From Sphingomonas gilva (GTDB taxonomy: Bacteria; Pseudomonadota; Alphaproteobacteria; Sphingomonadales; Sphingomonadaceae): a stretch of 64,000 nucleotides of DNA. The position numbers and the translations under genes were made by a program. Positions 1-13,199 of this stretch are shown here, one piece after another. Every line of letters begins with the position of its first letter. The first letter of the stretch is position 1. The stretch spans positions 1 to 64,000 of the forward strand of contig NZ_QWLV01000003.1 in assembly GCF_003515075.1 (NCBI RefSeq), read 5' to 3'. Under the pieces are notes generated by a model that saw nothing but the letters and a program-made list of their open reading frames with translations, was not told the DNA's origin and made no database searches.

Positions 1-2
1 AC

Positions 3-125
3 AAGCTCGTCCGCCGCTACAACAATACACCCCGCAAATGCCTCGGCTTCCAAACCCCAGCCGAAGCCTTCCTCCAACCGTTGCACTTCAAATGTGAATC
101 CACACCCGGAACAAGTCCGGGGTGA
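3..125 (+). CDS. IS30 family transposase, C-terminal fragment (runs off window start)
   Basis: The first 40 codons read as the end of a DDE transposase of the IS30 family. The diagnostic stretch RYNNTPRKCLGFQTPAEAF lies at residues 5-23 of the fragment, followed by a short tail and a TGA at 123-125. The rest of the gene lies to the left of the window, so whether the element is intact cannot be judged. The segment at about 81-100 (TTGCACTTCAAATGTGAATC) may be the right terminal inverted repeat, but the left end is not available to test this. A genomic GGAACAAGTCCGGGG repeat begins at 108, so the last codons are probably read from flanking repeat DNA. Confidence 0.8.
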   Translation, partial: KLVRRYNNTPRKCLGFQTPAEAFLQPLHFKCESTPGTSPG

Positions 126-130
126 CGGTG
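108..130. repeat. GGAACAAGTCCGGGG-type repeat at the IS30 end
   Basis: This copy of the unit GGAACAAGTCCGGGGTGACG overlaps the last codons of the transposase. CCCGGA-ACAAG-TCCGGG can form a small hairpin. Three further copies with an exact 36-nt period lie at 25551-25670. The same unit at two distant intergenic sites marks it as a dispersed repeat. Confidence 0.6.
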
Positions 131-256
131 GAGGAATACCAAGGGGCGCGAGCAACTTCGCTGCGATTTCAATCCGTCGCCGGAACGCCCCGACTGGACG
201 GCGAGCCGTTACAAATGCAACAAGCGCGCATCCCCCAAGGTAACGGAGTCTCCTTC

Positions 257-2173
257 ATGGTCCGCCCCGCGCTTGTCGCCAGCCTTCTCGCCATCGCTCT
301 CGCCGCGCCCGCCGCGGCGCAGGAGGGCAACACGCTCGCGCAGCCGATCCCGATCGTCGACATGGTCCCCGACGCGCGCGACGTCGATTATCCCGGCGTG
401 ATGAAGCTGAAGGTCGACGCGACCGACATCAAGCGCGCGATCTACCGTGTCGAGCAGACCATCCCCGTCGCCCAGGCCGGGCGCATGACGCTGCTGATGC
501 CCGAATGGCTGCCCGGCAACCACGCGCCGCGCGGACAGATCGAAAAGCTCGCCGGCCTGGTCATCAAGGCGGGCGACCGCGTGCTGCCCTGGGTGCGCGA
601 CGAGGTGAACGTCTACGCCTTCCACTTCGACGTGCCCGAGGGGACCAAGGCGATCACCGCCAATTTCCAGTTCCTCTCTGCCACCGCACCCAACCAGGGC
701 CGCATCGTCATCGCGCCGTCGATGATGAACCTGCAATGGGAGCAGGTGTCGCTCTATCCGGCGGGCTATTACACCCGCCGCATCCCGGTCGAGGCGACGG
801 TGACCTATCCGGCCGGCTGGACCGCGCGCTCGGGCCTGCCCGCCACCAACAAGGGCAGCGTCTATTCCTACCAGCGCACCAGCTACGAGACGCTGATCGA
901 TTCGCCCGTCTTCGCCGGCCGCTATTTCAAGGAATGGGAGCTGACGCCGAAGGTCGATCTCAACGTCTTCGCCGACGAGGCCGAATATCTGGAGGCCAAG
1001 CCCGAACAGATCGCTGCGCACCGTCGCCTCGTCGAACAGGCGGTCAAGCTGTTCGGATCGCAGCATTACGACCAGTACGAGTTCCTCCTCGCGCTGACCG
1101 ACGAGATGGGCGGCATCGGCCTCGAGCATCACCGTTCCTCCGAAAACGGCGTGAACCCCGAATATTTCACCGAATGGGATTCGGGCCCCGGCCGCCGCAA
1201 CCTGCTGCCGCACGAGATGGTGCACAGCTGGAACGGCAAGTTCCGCCGCGGCGCCAATCTCTACACCCCCGATTACGCCACGCCGATGCGCGACAACCTG
1301 CTGTGGGTCTATGAAGGCCAGACGCAGTTCTGGGGCTATGTCCTGCAAGCGCGCTCCGGGCTGGTGTCGAAGGAGGACACGCTCGATCAGCTGGCGATGA
1401 TCTACGCGACCTATGACAATTGGAAGGGCCGCGAATGGCGCCCGCTGGTCGACACCACGCACGATCCGATCATCTCCGCGCGCCGGCCCAAGGGCTGGAC
1501 CAGCTGGCAGCGCAGCGAGGATTATTACAATGAGGGCCTGCTGATCTGGCTGGAGGCGGATTCGGTGATCCGCGACCAGTCGAACGGCGCCAAGTCGATG
1601 GACGATTTCGCCAAGGCGTTCTTCGGCATGCGCGACGGCGATTGGGGCGTGCTGACCTACAGCTTCGACGACGTGGTGGCGACGCTCAACTCGGTCGTTC
1701 CCTATGACTGGAACACCTTCCTCAACGACCGCGTCAACCGGATCAACCCGCGCGCGCCGCTGAAGGGCTTCACCGACAACGGCTATCAGGTGATCTACAC
1801 CGACGAGCCGACCGGCGTTTGGAAGGAAGGCGAGAAGCGCTCGAAGGGCGTCAACCTCAACTATTCGGGCGGGCTTTCGGTCGGCGGCGACGGCGAGATC
1901 GCGACGGTGATGTGGGGCAGCGCGGCGTTCGACGTCGATCTCGACGTCGGCGACAAGATCATCGCGGTGGGCGAGCGCGCCTATACGGGCGAGGCGCTCA
2001 AGGAGGCGATCACCGCGGCCAAGGGCGGCCGCGAGCCGATCAAGCTGACCGTCACGCACGAGGGCCGCGTCCGCACGGTCGACCTCAAATGGAACCAGGG
2101 CCTGCGCTACCCGCGCCTGCAAAAGACCGGCACCGGCGAGACCGGGCTCGACCGCCTGCTGACGGCGAAGTGA
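257..2173 (+). CDS. Exported M61 family metallopeptidase with PDZ domain (copy 1)
   Basis: This 638-residue protein starts with a Sec signal peptide (MVRPALVASLLAIALAA, cleavage near AAAQ). The ATG at 257 is preceded by GGAG about 8 nt upstream; the reading frame is open further upstream but without signal-peptide character. The zinc motif HEMVH sits at about residue 319, and the third ligand is probably the Glu of WVYEG at about 353. This arrangement is that of the M61 glycyl-aminopeptidase family. A PDZ-like domain occupies about residues 530-620 (GDKIIAVGE). The protein probably trims peptides in the periplasm. A close paralogue follows directly at 2302, separated by a palindromic repeat, so the pair looks like a tandem duplication. 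Confidence 0.9.
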   Translation: MVRPALVASLLAIALAAPAAAQEGNTLAQPIPIVDMVPDARDVDYPGVMKLKVDATDIKRAIYRVEQTIPVAQAGRMTLLMPEWLPGNHAPRGQIEKLAGLVIKAGDRVLPWVRDEVNVYAFHFDVPEGTKAITANFQFLSATAPNQGRIVIAPSMMNLQWEQVSLYPAGYYTRRIPVEATVTYPAGWTARSGLPATNKGSVYSYQRTSYETLIDSPVFAGRYFKEWELTPKVDLNVFADEAEYLEAKPEQIAAHRRLVEQAVKLFGSQHYDQYEFLLALTDEMGGIGLEHHRSSENGVNPEYFTEWDSGPGRRNLLPHEMVHSWNGKFRRGANLYTPDYATPMRDNLLWVYEGQTQFWGYVLQARSGLVSKEDTLDQLAMIYATYDNWKGREWRPLVDTTHDPIISARRPKGWTSWQRSEDYYNEGLLIWLEADSVIRDQSNGAKSMDDFAKAFFGMRDGDWGVLTYSFDDVVATLNSVVPYDWNTFLNDRVNRINPRAPLKGFTDNGYQVIYTDEPTGVWKEGEKRSKGVNLNYSGGLSVGGDGEIATVMWGSAAFDVDLDVGDKIIAVGERAYTGEALKEAITAAKGGREPIKLTVTHEGRVRTVDLKWNQGLRYPRLQKTGTGETGLDRLLTAK

Positions 2174-2185
2174 GGCGATGATTCG

Positions 2186-2275
2186 GTCGCCCCTGCGCAG
2201 GCAGGGGCCGCTGACAGCAAACGCGGCGCTGGAACGTGCCACAAACCCAGCGGCCCCTGCCTTCGCAGGGGCGAC
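2186..2275. repeat. Paired palindromic repeat (CCCCTGC/GCAGGGG type), copy 1
   Basis: Two 24-nt arms, 2186-2209 and 2252-2275, are inverted relative to each other and match at 23 of 24 positions. Each arm is itself nearly palindromic (CCCCTGCGCAGGCAGGGG). The 42-nt spacer is unrelated to the other copies. Related paired elements are at 24694-24781 and 62968-63061. This is the geometry of REP/BIME elements. Here it fills the gap between the two M61 genes and could act as a terminator or an mRNA stabiliser. Confidence 0.8.
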
Positions 2276-2301
2276 GAGGGTAGCGAACCAAGGATATCGG
2301 A

Positions 2302-4236
2302 ATGCAGTCTAAGATGATCATAGCCGGCACTCTCGCGCTCGCCGCCGCCTCACCCGCGCTCGCGCAGGTGACGCCGGGCAACAGCGCGCCCGCCACCACC
2401 GCGCCCTATGCCGACACCATCCCTGCGGCGGTGGACCGGGCCTATCCGGGCACGATGCGGCTGGAGGTCGACGCCCGCAACGTCGCGCAGGGCTATGTCG
2501 ACATCACCCAGACGATCCCGGTCGCGGCGGCCGGGCCGATGGTGCTGCTCTACCCCAAATGGCTCCCCGGCACGCATGCGCCGGAGGGCCAGCCGGCCAA
2601 TCTGGCGGGGCTGAGCTTCACCGTCGGCGGCAAGCCGCTCGCCTGGAAGCGCGATCCGCTCGACATGACCGCCTTCCATATCGAGGTGCCCCAGGGCGCC
2701 CGCGCGGTCGAGGCGCGGTTCCAGTTCCTCGATTCGCGGGCGCCCGACGGGACCGAGCGCCGGACGATGGCGCCCGCATTGATGAACCTGCAATGGGAGA
2801 AGCTCTCGCTCTATCCGGCGGGCTATTATGTCCGCCGGATTCCGGTGACGACCGAGCTGCGCATTCCGGCCGGCTGGACCGCCTATACCGCGCTGCGCGG
2901 CAAGGTCTCGGGCGACCGCACCACCTATGAGACCGTCGCCTACGACACGCTGGTCGATTCGCCGGTGTTCGCCGGCAAGCACGCCAGGTCGCTCGTCATC
3001 GGCGAGGATGTCCGCCTCAACATCGTCGGCGACACCGCCGCCTCGATCGAGGCGACCGAAGAACAGGTGCAGTTCCACCGCAATCTCGTGGCGCAAGCCG
3101 ACAAGCTGTTCGGCGCGCGGCATTTCGACCGCTATGATTTCCTGCTGGCGGTGACCGACGAGATGTCCGGCATCGGCCTCGAGCATCACCGCAGCTCCGA
3201 AAACGCGGTGGGCGCGGACCTGTTCTCCAACTGGAAGAACAATGTCGGCGCGCGCGATCTGCTGCCGCACGAATATGTCCACAGCTGGAACGGCAAGTTC
3301 CGCCGCGGCGCCGACCTGTGGACGCCCGACTACCGCACGCCGATGCGCGACAGCATGCTGTGGGTCTATGAAGGGCTGACCAGCTTCTTCGGCCCCGTCC
3401 TCGCCGCGCGATCGGGGCTGTGGAGCAGGGACGAGTTCCTCGGCTGGGTCGCCGCTACAGCCGCGACCTACGCCGAAGGCCAGCCCGGCCAGGTATGGCG
3501 CAGCATCGCCGACACCACCAACGATCCGATCATCACGCTCCACACCGGCGTGTCCGAATGGTCGAGCTGGAGCCGCGGCTACGACTATTATCCCGCCGCG
3601 GCGATGGTGTGGCTGGAGGCCGACCAGATCATTCGCCAGCGGTCGAAGGGCAAGCGCAGCCTCGACGATTTCGCGCGTACCTTCTTCGGCGTGCGCGACG
3701 GCGACTGGGGCGAGCTGACCTATACGCTGGAGGACGTGATCGCCGACATGAACGCGGTCGAGCCCTATGATTGGGGCGGCTTCTTCAACGACCGCATCTA
3801 CACCGCGCGCGTCGGCGGCCTCGATGGCGGCGTGAAGCTGGGCGGTTACGCCCTCGCCTTCGGGCCGGAGCTCAACGCCTATAACGAGGCGGCGAGCGCC
3901 GATCAGGAAGGCGTCGGCCTCAGCTATTCGCTTGGCCTGGGCACCGATGGCGAGGGCAAGATCGGCTATGTCCGCTGGGCCGGCCCGGCGTTCCGCGCCG
4001 GGCTGCGGTCGGGCGACCGGATCCTCGCGGTCGGCGATCGCAGCTTCGACGGCGACGCGCTGGAGGAGCGGGTCAAGGCGAGCGGCAAGGGCAGCGAACC
4101 GATCTCGCTGCTGGTCCAGTCGGGCGACCGGGTCCACCGCGTCGCGATTCCCTATACCGACGGGCTGCGCTATGCCCGCCTGGAGCCGGCCGGCGCCGGC
4201 CCGCGCGGGCTCGATGCGCTGATCGCGCCCAGATAG
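2302..4236 (+). CDS. Exported M61 family metallopeptidase with PDZ domain (copy 2)
   Basis: This 644-residue paralogue of the preceding gene has a signal peptide (MQSKMIIAGTLALAAASPALAQ), the zinc motif HEYVH at about residue 323 and the presumed third ligand in WVYEG at about 357. A PDZ-like segment (GDRILAVGD) lies near residues 560-580. CAAGGA at 2289-2294 supports the ATG at 2302; an in-frame ATG at 2314 would shorten the signal peptide. The two copies share the GIGLEHHRSSEN block and the whole domain order but differ in the N-terminal region and near residues 510-540, so the duplication is not recent. Substrate specificity cannot be read from the sequence. Confidence 0.9.
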   Translation: MQSKMIIAGTLALAAASPALAQVTPGNSAPATTAPYADTIPAAVDRAYPGTMRLEVDARNVAQGYVDITQTIPVAAAGPMVLLYPKWLPGTHAPEGQPANLAGLSFTVGGKPLAWKRDPLDMTAFHIEVPQGARAVEARFQFLDSRAPDGTERRTMAPALMNLQWEKLSLYPAGYYVRRIPVTTELRIPAGWTAYTALRGKVSGDRTTYETVAYDTLVDSPVFAGKHARSLVIGEDVRLNIVGDTAASIEATEEQVQFHRNLVAQADKLFGARHFDRYDFLLAVTDEMSGIGLEHHRSSENAVGADLFSNWKNNVGARDLLPHEYVHSWNGKFRRGADLWTPDYRTPMRDSMLWVYEGLTSFFGPVLAARSGLWSRDEFLGWVAATAATYAEGQPGQVWRSIADTTNDPIITLHTGVSEWSSWSRGYDYYPAAAMVWLEADQIIRQRSKGKRSLDDFARTFFGVRDGDWGELTYTLEDVIADMNAVEPYDWGGFFNDRIYTARVGGLDGGVKLGGYALAFGPELNAYNEAASADQEGVGLSYSLGLGTDGEGKIGYVRWAGPAFRAGLRSGDRILAVGDRSFDGDALEERVKASGKGSEPISLLVQSGDRVHRVAIPYTDGLRYARLEPAGAGPRGLDALIAPR

Positions 4237-4340
4237 CTTGGGCCTGTCCGCTTCCCTTCCAAGATTGGCAATCGACAGGACGCCGCGCGCCCGCTAACCG
4301 GCGCGCGACTTCTTTTCGCACTTGCAGCAAGGACAAGCCG

Positions 4341-4883
4341 ATGCGCATCGATCTGGTTCCGGTGGGCGACGATCCGCCCGAGAACGTCAACGTCATCATC
4401 GAGGTGCCGGTCGGCGGCGAGCCGGTGAAGTACGAGTTCGACAAGGCGTCGGGCGCGCTGTTCGTCGATCGCATCCTCCACACGCCGATGCGCTATCCGG
4501 CCAATTACGGCTTCATCCCGCACACGCTGTCGCCCGACGGCGATCCGCTCGACGCGCTGGTGATCGCCCGCTCGCCCTTCATTCCGGGCTGCATCGTCCG
4601 CGCCCGCCCGATCGCGGTGCTCAACCTGGAGGACGAGGCGGGCGGCGACGAGAAGCTTCTCTGCGTGCCGATCGACGCGACCTTCCCCTATTACAGGAAG
4701 ATCGGCGAGCGAGACGACCTGCCAGAGATCGTCATGCAGCAGATCGAGCATTTCTTCACCCACTACAAAGACTTGGAACCCAAGAAATGGGTCCGCGTCG
4801 GCCGCTGGGGCGACGCCGACGACGCCCGCCGCGTGCTGCTTGAGGCCATCGAGCGCGCCAAGGAGGCCAAGGCGGCCGCTTAG
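4341..4883 (+). CDS. ppa: Inorganic pyrophosphatase (family I)
   Basis: This soluble 180-residue enzyme hydrolyses pyrophosphate to phosphate, pulling biosynthetic reactions forward. The family I signature DGDPLD is at residues 66-71 and provides metal-binding aspartates; the surrounding ANYGFIP and EHFFTHYKDLE blocks are also typical. Length matches the hexameric bacterial type. AAGGA about 9 nt before the ATG supports this start. The gene stands alone: it follows the M61 pair after 104 nt and faces a minus-strand gene downstream. Confidence 0.97.
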   Translation: MRIDLVPVGDDPPENVNVIIEVPVGGEPVKYEFDKASGALFVDRILHTPMRYPANYGFIPHTLSPDGDPLDALVIARSPFIPGCIVRARPIAVLNLEDEAGGDEKLLCVPIDATFPYYRKIGERDDLPEIVMQQIEHFFTHYKDLEPKKWVRVGRWGDADDARRVLLEAIERAKEAKAAA

Positions 4884-4906
4884 CCGTGAAATAGGCCTTT
4901 CCTACA

Positions 4907-4925
4907 TATAACCATATAGGTTATA
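4907..4925. promoter_or_regulatory. AT-rich inverted repeat, possible operator
   Basis: TATAACC (4907-4913) and GGTTATA (4919-4925) form a perfect 7-nt inverted repeat with an ATATA spacer, 23 nt after the ppa stop. It is strikingly AT-rich against its surroundings. It lies between convergent genes, so it has no obvious client; it lacks the GC stem and T run of a terminator. The rest of 4926-5131 shows no gene I can support. Confidence 0.3.
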
Positions 4926-5131
4926 CAAGGCAGATGCCGCGATTCTCTGCCTCCTCCTTCACCGCAAGGCCGGTCGACCATGCGACCCCGCGCGTCGTCG
5001 GCCGGGGTCGCCACGAACATGCGTTTGAGGGTCAAATTTCTCAAATGCATCGATCTGCGACGCCGCGAGCATGCGTCCGGGCGGCGAATCTCTCAAAACC
5101 GTCAACTTGCGAAACCGGCCATCCAGCGGGA

Positions 5132-6055
5132 TCAGCCGAGCGCGGCGATCGCCGCCCTGGTTGCATCGAGATAGGCGCTGCCATGGTGGCGGTAGGTGCC
5201 GATGAAGTGCGCGAAGGCGACGTCCGGTCCCAGCGGCGCGTTCCAGAAATTGGTGTAACGGTCGTAGCGCAGCGGCGCCGGGTCGGGATCGTTGGCGATC
5301 ACCACGTTGGAGGTGACCTGCTCGCTGCCCCATTCGGACCATTTGGCGCGGCCCAGCAGGCGTTCCGCCTCGCGGGTGAAGGCCTCGGCCACCCTGCGCC
5401 CGTCCTTCGCAGGCGCGAAGCCGGCGAAGCCCGAGCAGCCGCGGACATAGCGCAGCCCGGGAATCGCGACATCGGCCATCGCCGCCTCGATCCGCGCCTG
5501 GACATGCGCCCGCGCGCGCGGATCGGCCGCCGCCGGGTGGCGCGCGACGAACTCCGCCGCGGGCAGCACCCCCAGCTCGGCCCCGCGCGCATCGCCGAAC
5601 AGCGTGAAGCTGCGCCCCGCCTCGATCGCCGCCGCCACTTCGGGGACCGGCCCCAGCGTCACCGTGTCCGAATCGAGCTGGATCACGTAATCGGCCGCGC
5701 GCAGATCGAGGATCGCCAGCAGCCGCTCCCACGTTCCGCCGCGCGGCGCGGGGCCGGTATCGACGTCGCCGAGCGCGAGGATCCGCGGGTCGCCCAGATG
5801 ATGCGCCAGCGCCGCCCTGTCCGCTTGGGTCAGCGTCCCGTCGTCCATCACCACGAAGCGCCCGCGGCCGAGATGGCGGTGGAGCGACTTGGCGGCGACC
5901 AGATAGGGCAGCAGCACGCGCGTGCCGATCATCGAGAACAGCACCACGCCGTCGTCGCGCGGCGCGGCGGGCGGCGTCGCCAGCACGCGCGCCGCCGCGC
6001 GGCCGTGCCGCCACTGCTTGGCCCGCCACACGGCCTCGTTCACGATCCCCATCAT
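5132..6055 (-). CDS. Putative glycosyltransferase (GT-A-like)
   Basis: This 307-residue protein is not recognised with certainty. The segment VIQLDSDTVTLG places a DxD-type motif (D128-S129-D130) at the end of a hydrophobic strand, as in GT-A glycosyltransferases that bind nucleotide-sugars through a metal. The preceding block (VVLFSMIGTRVLLPYLVAAKSL) and the later GTYRHHGSAY also fit GT-A/GT8-like proteins of unknown acceptor. No signal peptide or membrane helix is evident, so it is probably cytoplasmic. Two in-frame ATGs (6055, 6052) compete and neither has a strong ribosome site. It lies 41 nt downstream of the exported protein at 6097-7323 on the same strand, so the two may be cotranscribed. 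Confidence 0.6.
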   Translation of the reverse strand: MMGIVNEAVWRAKQWRHGRAAARVLATPPAAPRDDGVVLFSMIGTRVLLPYLVAAKSLHRHLGRGRFVVMDDGTLTQADRAALAHHLGDPRILALGDVDTGPAPRGGTWERLLAILDLRAADYVIQLDSDTVTLGPVPEVAAAIEAGRSFTLFGDARGAELGVLPAAEFVARHPAAADPRARAHVQARIEAAMADVAIPGLRYVRGCSGFAGFAPAKDGRRVAEAFTREAERLLGRAKWSEWGSEQVTSNVVIANDPDPAPLRYDRYTNFWNAPLGPDVAFAHFIGTYRHHGSAYLDATRAAIAALG

Positions 6056-6096
6056 CGCCGCTCGTGTAGCGGCGCGATCCTAAGTTTCGGTTGCGC

Positions 6097-7323
6097 TCAG
6101 CAGCCGCGCCCCGACAAAATCCCGCCGAGCATGCCGCCGACGCCCTTGCACTTCTTCGGCTTGCGCTCCTCGCGGCTCTCCTCGCCCTGCATCGCCGCGC
6201 CCATGTCCGGCCCGCCGATCATCATGCCGGTGGTCGAACGATAGCGCACCCGCGCGGTCCATTCCTGGTTCCAGGCGACGCGCGGGTTGGCCGGGCGCGG
6301 CGGATGGACGAAGTTCGCCTCCGGCCCATAGGCGGTGAGGTTGCCCATCATGAACTGCGGTGAGGCCTGGCGCACCGCCGCCGGGATGACGCAGCTGGTC
6401 TGCTGCGGCGGCATCACCACCTTCTGCGTCACCAGCCGCGCCACGGTCTCGGGCGGCAGCCAGTCCCACAGCCCGCCGCCGAACTCGCGCGTCATCGATG
6501 AGCTCCACCACACCATGTCGGTCTGCTCGCCCCGGCCGTCGCCGCTCGCACCGAACGCCCAGGCGTAATAGCCCGTCGCCGCCGGCACCGCGTTCCAGCT
6601 CAGATTGACCGCGCCGCTCGGCAGCGCCTGGTTGCGCGCCGCGATCCCCTCCATCCAGTCCTGCTGCAAGGCGAAGCTGATCTCGGGCGAATAGGTGCCG
6701 GCGATGCGGTGCTCACCGATCAGCGAGCCGCCGCCCGGCGCCTTGTTCGACCGGCTGTTGGGCCAGTCGCCATAGGTGCGGCTGTTGGAGAGGTTGGGCC
6801 CGCGATCGGCAGGGACGTTGGTCGAGAACAGGTTGGGCGGCATCTGCCCCGCCGCGACCTTGGCAAAATCGATCACCACCGGCTGGCCCGGGCCGGCGCG
6901 CTCGCCGCAGCCCCAGAACAGCAGTAGCCGCCCCTTGGGCCGCTGGAAATTGTCCGGCACTTCGCCCGGTTCCTCGCGCCGGCCGCTGCCGGGCGTCGGC
7001 GTCACCAGCGGCAGCGACTTGCCCATGCGCATTCCCGCCGGCACGAAATGGTCGGCGCTGGGCGCGCCGGTGGGGGCGAGCGTCGAGCCGAGCCGCAGAC
7101 GCAGCTCATGCGCCTCGCGCCCGCCTCCGCCCGTCAACATCGACAGCGCGGCCCCCATGCCGCCGCCGGCCATCCCCGCCATGCCGGTCGTCGTGCCGGC
7201 ATCCATCGCATAGCGCGCCTTGGGCGGGGTGACGGTCTGCCGCGCCTGCGGCGTGGCGGGAGAGGTCAGCGCCAGCGCGGCGATGGCGGATGCGGAAACG
7301 AGCAGGAAGGAACGAACCGGCAT
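6097..7323 (-). CDS. Exported protein of unknown function
   Basis: This 408-residue protein starts with a signal peptide (MPVRSFLLVSASAIAALAL) behind a GGAGG ribosome site 6 nt upstream. After it come a Gly/Met-rich low-complexity stretch (residues about 45-70) and a region with LLLFWGCGERAG and LSWNAVPAATGYYAWAFGA. The latter resembles a fibronectin-like or immunoglobulin-like strand pattern, but this is only an impression. The C-terminus is charged (EERKPKKCK) and ends in GRGC. I do not recognise a catalytic motif. It is predicted to be periplasmic or surface-attached. Confidence 0.65.
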   Translation of the reverse strand: MPVRSFLLVSASAIAALALTSPATPQARQTVTPPKARYAMDAGTTTGMAGMAGGGMGAALSMLTGGGGREAHELRLRLGSTLAPTGAPSADHFVPAGMRMGKSLPLVTPTPGSGRREEPGEVPDNFQRPKGRLLLFWGCGERAGPGQPVVIDFAKVAAGQMPPNLFSTNVPADRGPNLSNSRTYGDWPNSRSNKAPGGGSLIGEHRIAGTYSPEISFALQQDWMEGIAARNQALPSGAVNLSWNAVPAATGYYAWAFGASGDGRGEQTDMVWWSSSMTREFGGGLWDWLPPETVARLVTQKVVMPPQQTSCVIPAAVRQASPQFMMGNLTAYGPEANFVHPPRPANPRVAWNQEWTARVRYRSTTGMMIGGPDMGAAMQGEESREERKPKKCKGVGGMLGGILSGRGC

Positions 7324-7418
7324 GATGGCCTCCGGGTCAAGCGTTGCGACGCATGAAACTCGCGGCCCGATTCTGTTCTGACGGCGTAACTACTCCGCCG
7401 CAGCGGCGCCGACAAGCG

Positions 7419-8309
7419 TCACATCGCCGCCTCGACCGACGGTGCGGGCGGCGGCGAACGGCGCGCGGCGATGACGCAGCCGATGACGATCAGCGCGGCG
7501 CCCAGCACGGTCAGCGGCTGCACCCGCTCTCCGAACACCAGCCAGCCGAGGATCGATGCCCAGATGAAGGCGGTGTACTCGACCGGCGCGAGGTAGCTCG
7601 CCTCCGCCCGGGCATAGGCCCAGGCGAGCGCGAGGATCGAGACGGTCGCGAGCACCGCGGCGAAGGCCAGCCACGGCCATTGCCCCGGCGCCGGCCACAC
7701 TAGGAGGAACGGCGCGCCGATCGCATAGACGCCGAGGAAGACGACATTCGTGAAGAAGGCGATCTCGATCGGCCGCGCGGCCAAGGCCTGCCGTCTGAGC
7801 AGGATCAGGTTGACCGCATAGAGCACCGCCGCGGCGAGGATGGCGAGCGCGCCGCGGAAGGCGTCCGGCCCCATCTCCGCGCGCGCCTGCCCCAGCAGGA
7901 TCACCAGCACGCCGGCAAAGGCGATCAGCGAGGCGATCACGGCGGTCCTGCCGACACGCTCGCGCAGCACCACCGCCGCCAGGAACAGCGCGATCAGCGG
8001 CGCGATGAAGGTCAAAGCGACTCCCTGCGCCATCGGCACGCGCGTCAGCCCCCAGAAGAACAGCACCACCGAAACGCCCGCCGCGGCGCCGCGCGCGACA
8101 TGGAGCTTGATCTCGATCCGGCTCGGCCAGCGAGGGCGGGTGACGGCAAAGGCGGCGCCCGACAGCGCGACTCCGAAGACAGTGCGCCACAGCATCGCCG
8201 AATAGGCGCCGATCAGCAGGGACTGCGCCTTCATCACCGCATCCATGCTGGCGAACACGGCGATCCCCGCCGTCGCCACGGCGAACGCGATGGCGGGGTT
8301 GGCGCGCAT
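7419..8309 (-). CDS. DMT family transporter (EamA type)
   Basis: This 296-residue integral membrane protein has about ten hydrophobic helices in two homologous halves, the layout of EamA-domain exporters for metabolites or drugs. The ATG at 8309 is chosen because it overlaps the stop of the SMR gene as TGATG (shared base 8309), which suggests coupled translation. Reading further upstream would run through the SMR gene in another frame. The substrate is unknown. Proximity to an SMR exporter suggests a small efflux operon. Confidence 0.85.
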   Translation of the reverse strand: MRANPAIAFAVATAGIAVFASMDAVMKAQSLLIGAYSAMLWRTVFGVALSGAAFAVTRPRWPSRIEIKLHVARGAAAGVSVVLFFWGLTRVPMAQGVALTFIAPLIALFLAAVVLRERVGRTAVIASLIAFAGVLVILLGQARAEMGPDAFRGALAILAAAVLYAVNLILLRRQALAARPIEIAFFTNVVFLGVYAIGAPFLLVWPAPGQWPWLAFAAVLATVSILALAWAYARAEASYLAPVEYTAFIWASILGWLVFGERVQPLTVLGAALIVIGCVIAARRSPPPAPSVEAAM

Positions 8310-8623
8310 CAATGCAGCAGCTTCAGTCCGACGATGCAGGCGATCAGGCCCAGGATCAGCAACGAACGAGCCAGCCCCAGCGGCTCGCCGAAGAACAGGA
8401 TCCCGACCATGACCGTGCCGAGCGCGCCGATCCCAGCCCACACGGCATAGGCGGTGCCCATCGGGATACTGCGCGACGCCACCTCAAGCAGCCCCATCGA
8501 CAGCGCGACCGAGGCGAGGAACGCCAGCGTCCACGGGATGTTGCGGAATCCCTCGACAAAGCGGAGGCTCGTGGTGAACCCCACCTCGAACAGCCCGCCA
8601 AGCACCAGAAGAAACCAAGCCAT
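8309..8623 (-). CDS. SMR family efflux protein (SugE/Gdx-like)
   Basis: This 104-residue protein with four transmembrane helices belongs to the small multidrug resistance family. The block IPMGTAYAVWAGIGA followed by GILFFGEP is closest to the SugE/Gdx branch, whose characterised members export guanidinium by proton antiport; whether that applies here is inference. It starts at ATG 8623, with GGAG at 8634-8631 at a 7-nt spacing; a TTG six bases earlier is less likely. It lies 52 nt after gltB on the same strand and overlaps the EamA gene downstream. The 5' gap is too short for a guanidine riboswitch. Confidence 0.88.
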   Translation of the reverse strand: MAWFLLVLGGLFEVGFTTSLRFVEGFRNIPWTLAFLASVALSMGLLEVASRSIPMGTAYAVWAGIGALGTVMVGILFFGEPLGLARSLLILGLIACIVGLKLLH

Positions 8624-8675
8624 CGCCAACCTCCGCCGCCGCCCCTAGCCGGACGGCGACGGAGACGAAAGCGCA

Positions 8676-13195
<4,520 letters not shown>

Positions 13196-13199
<4 letters not shown>

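Noticed and set aside
4934..6244. A 436-codon plus-strand frame after ppa
   Set aside because: Most of it is antisense to the glycosyltransferase-like gene, and the composition is of shadow type.
8624..8675. Guanidine riboswitch in front of the SugE/Gdx-like gene
   Set aside because: Only 52 nt separate it from gltB, too short for a known guanidine aptamer, and no aptamer-like motif is seen.
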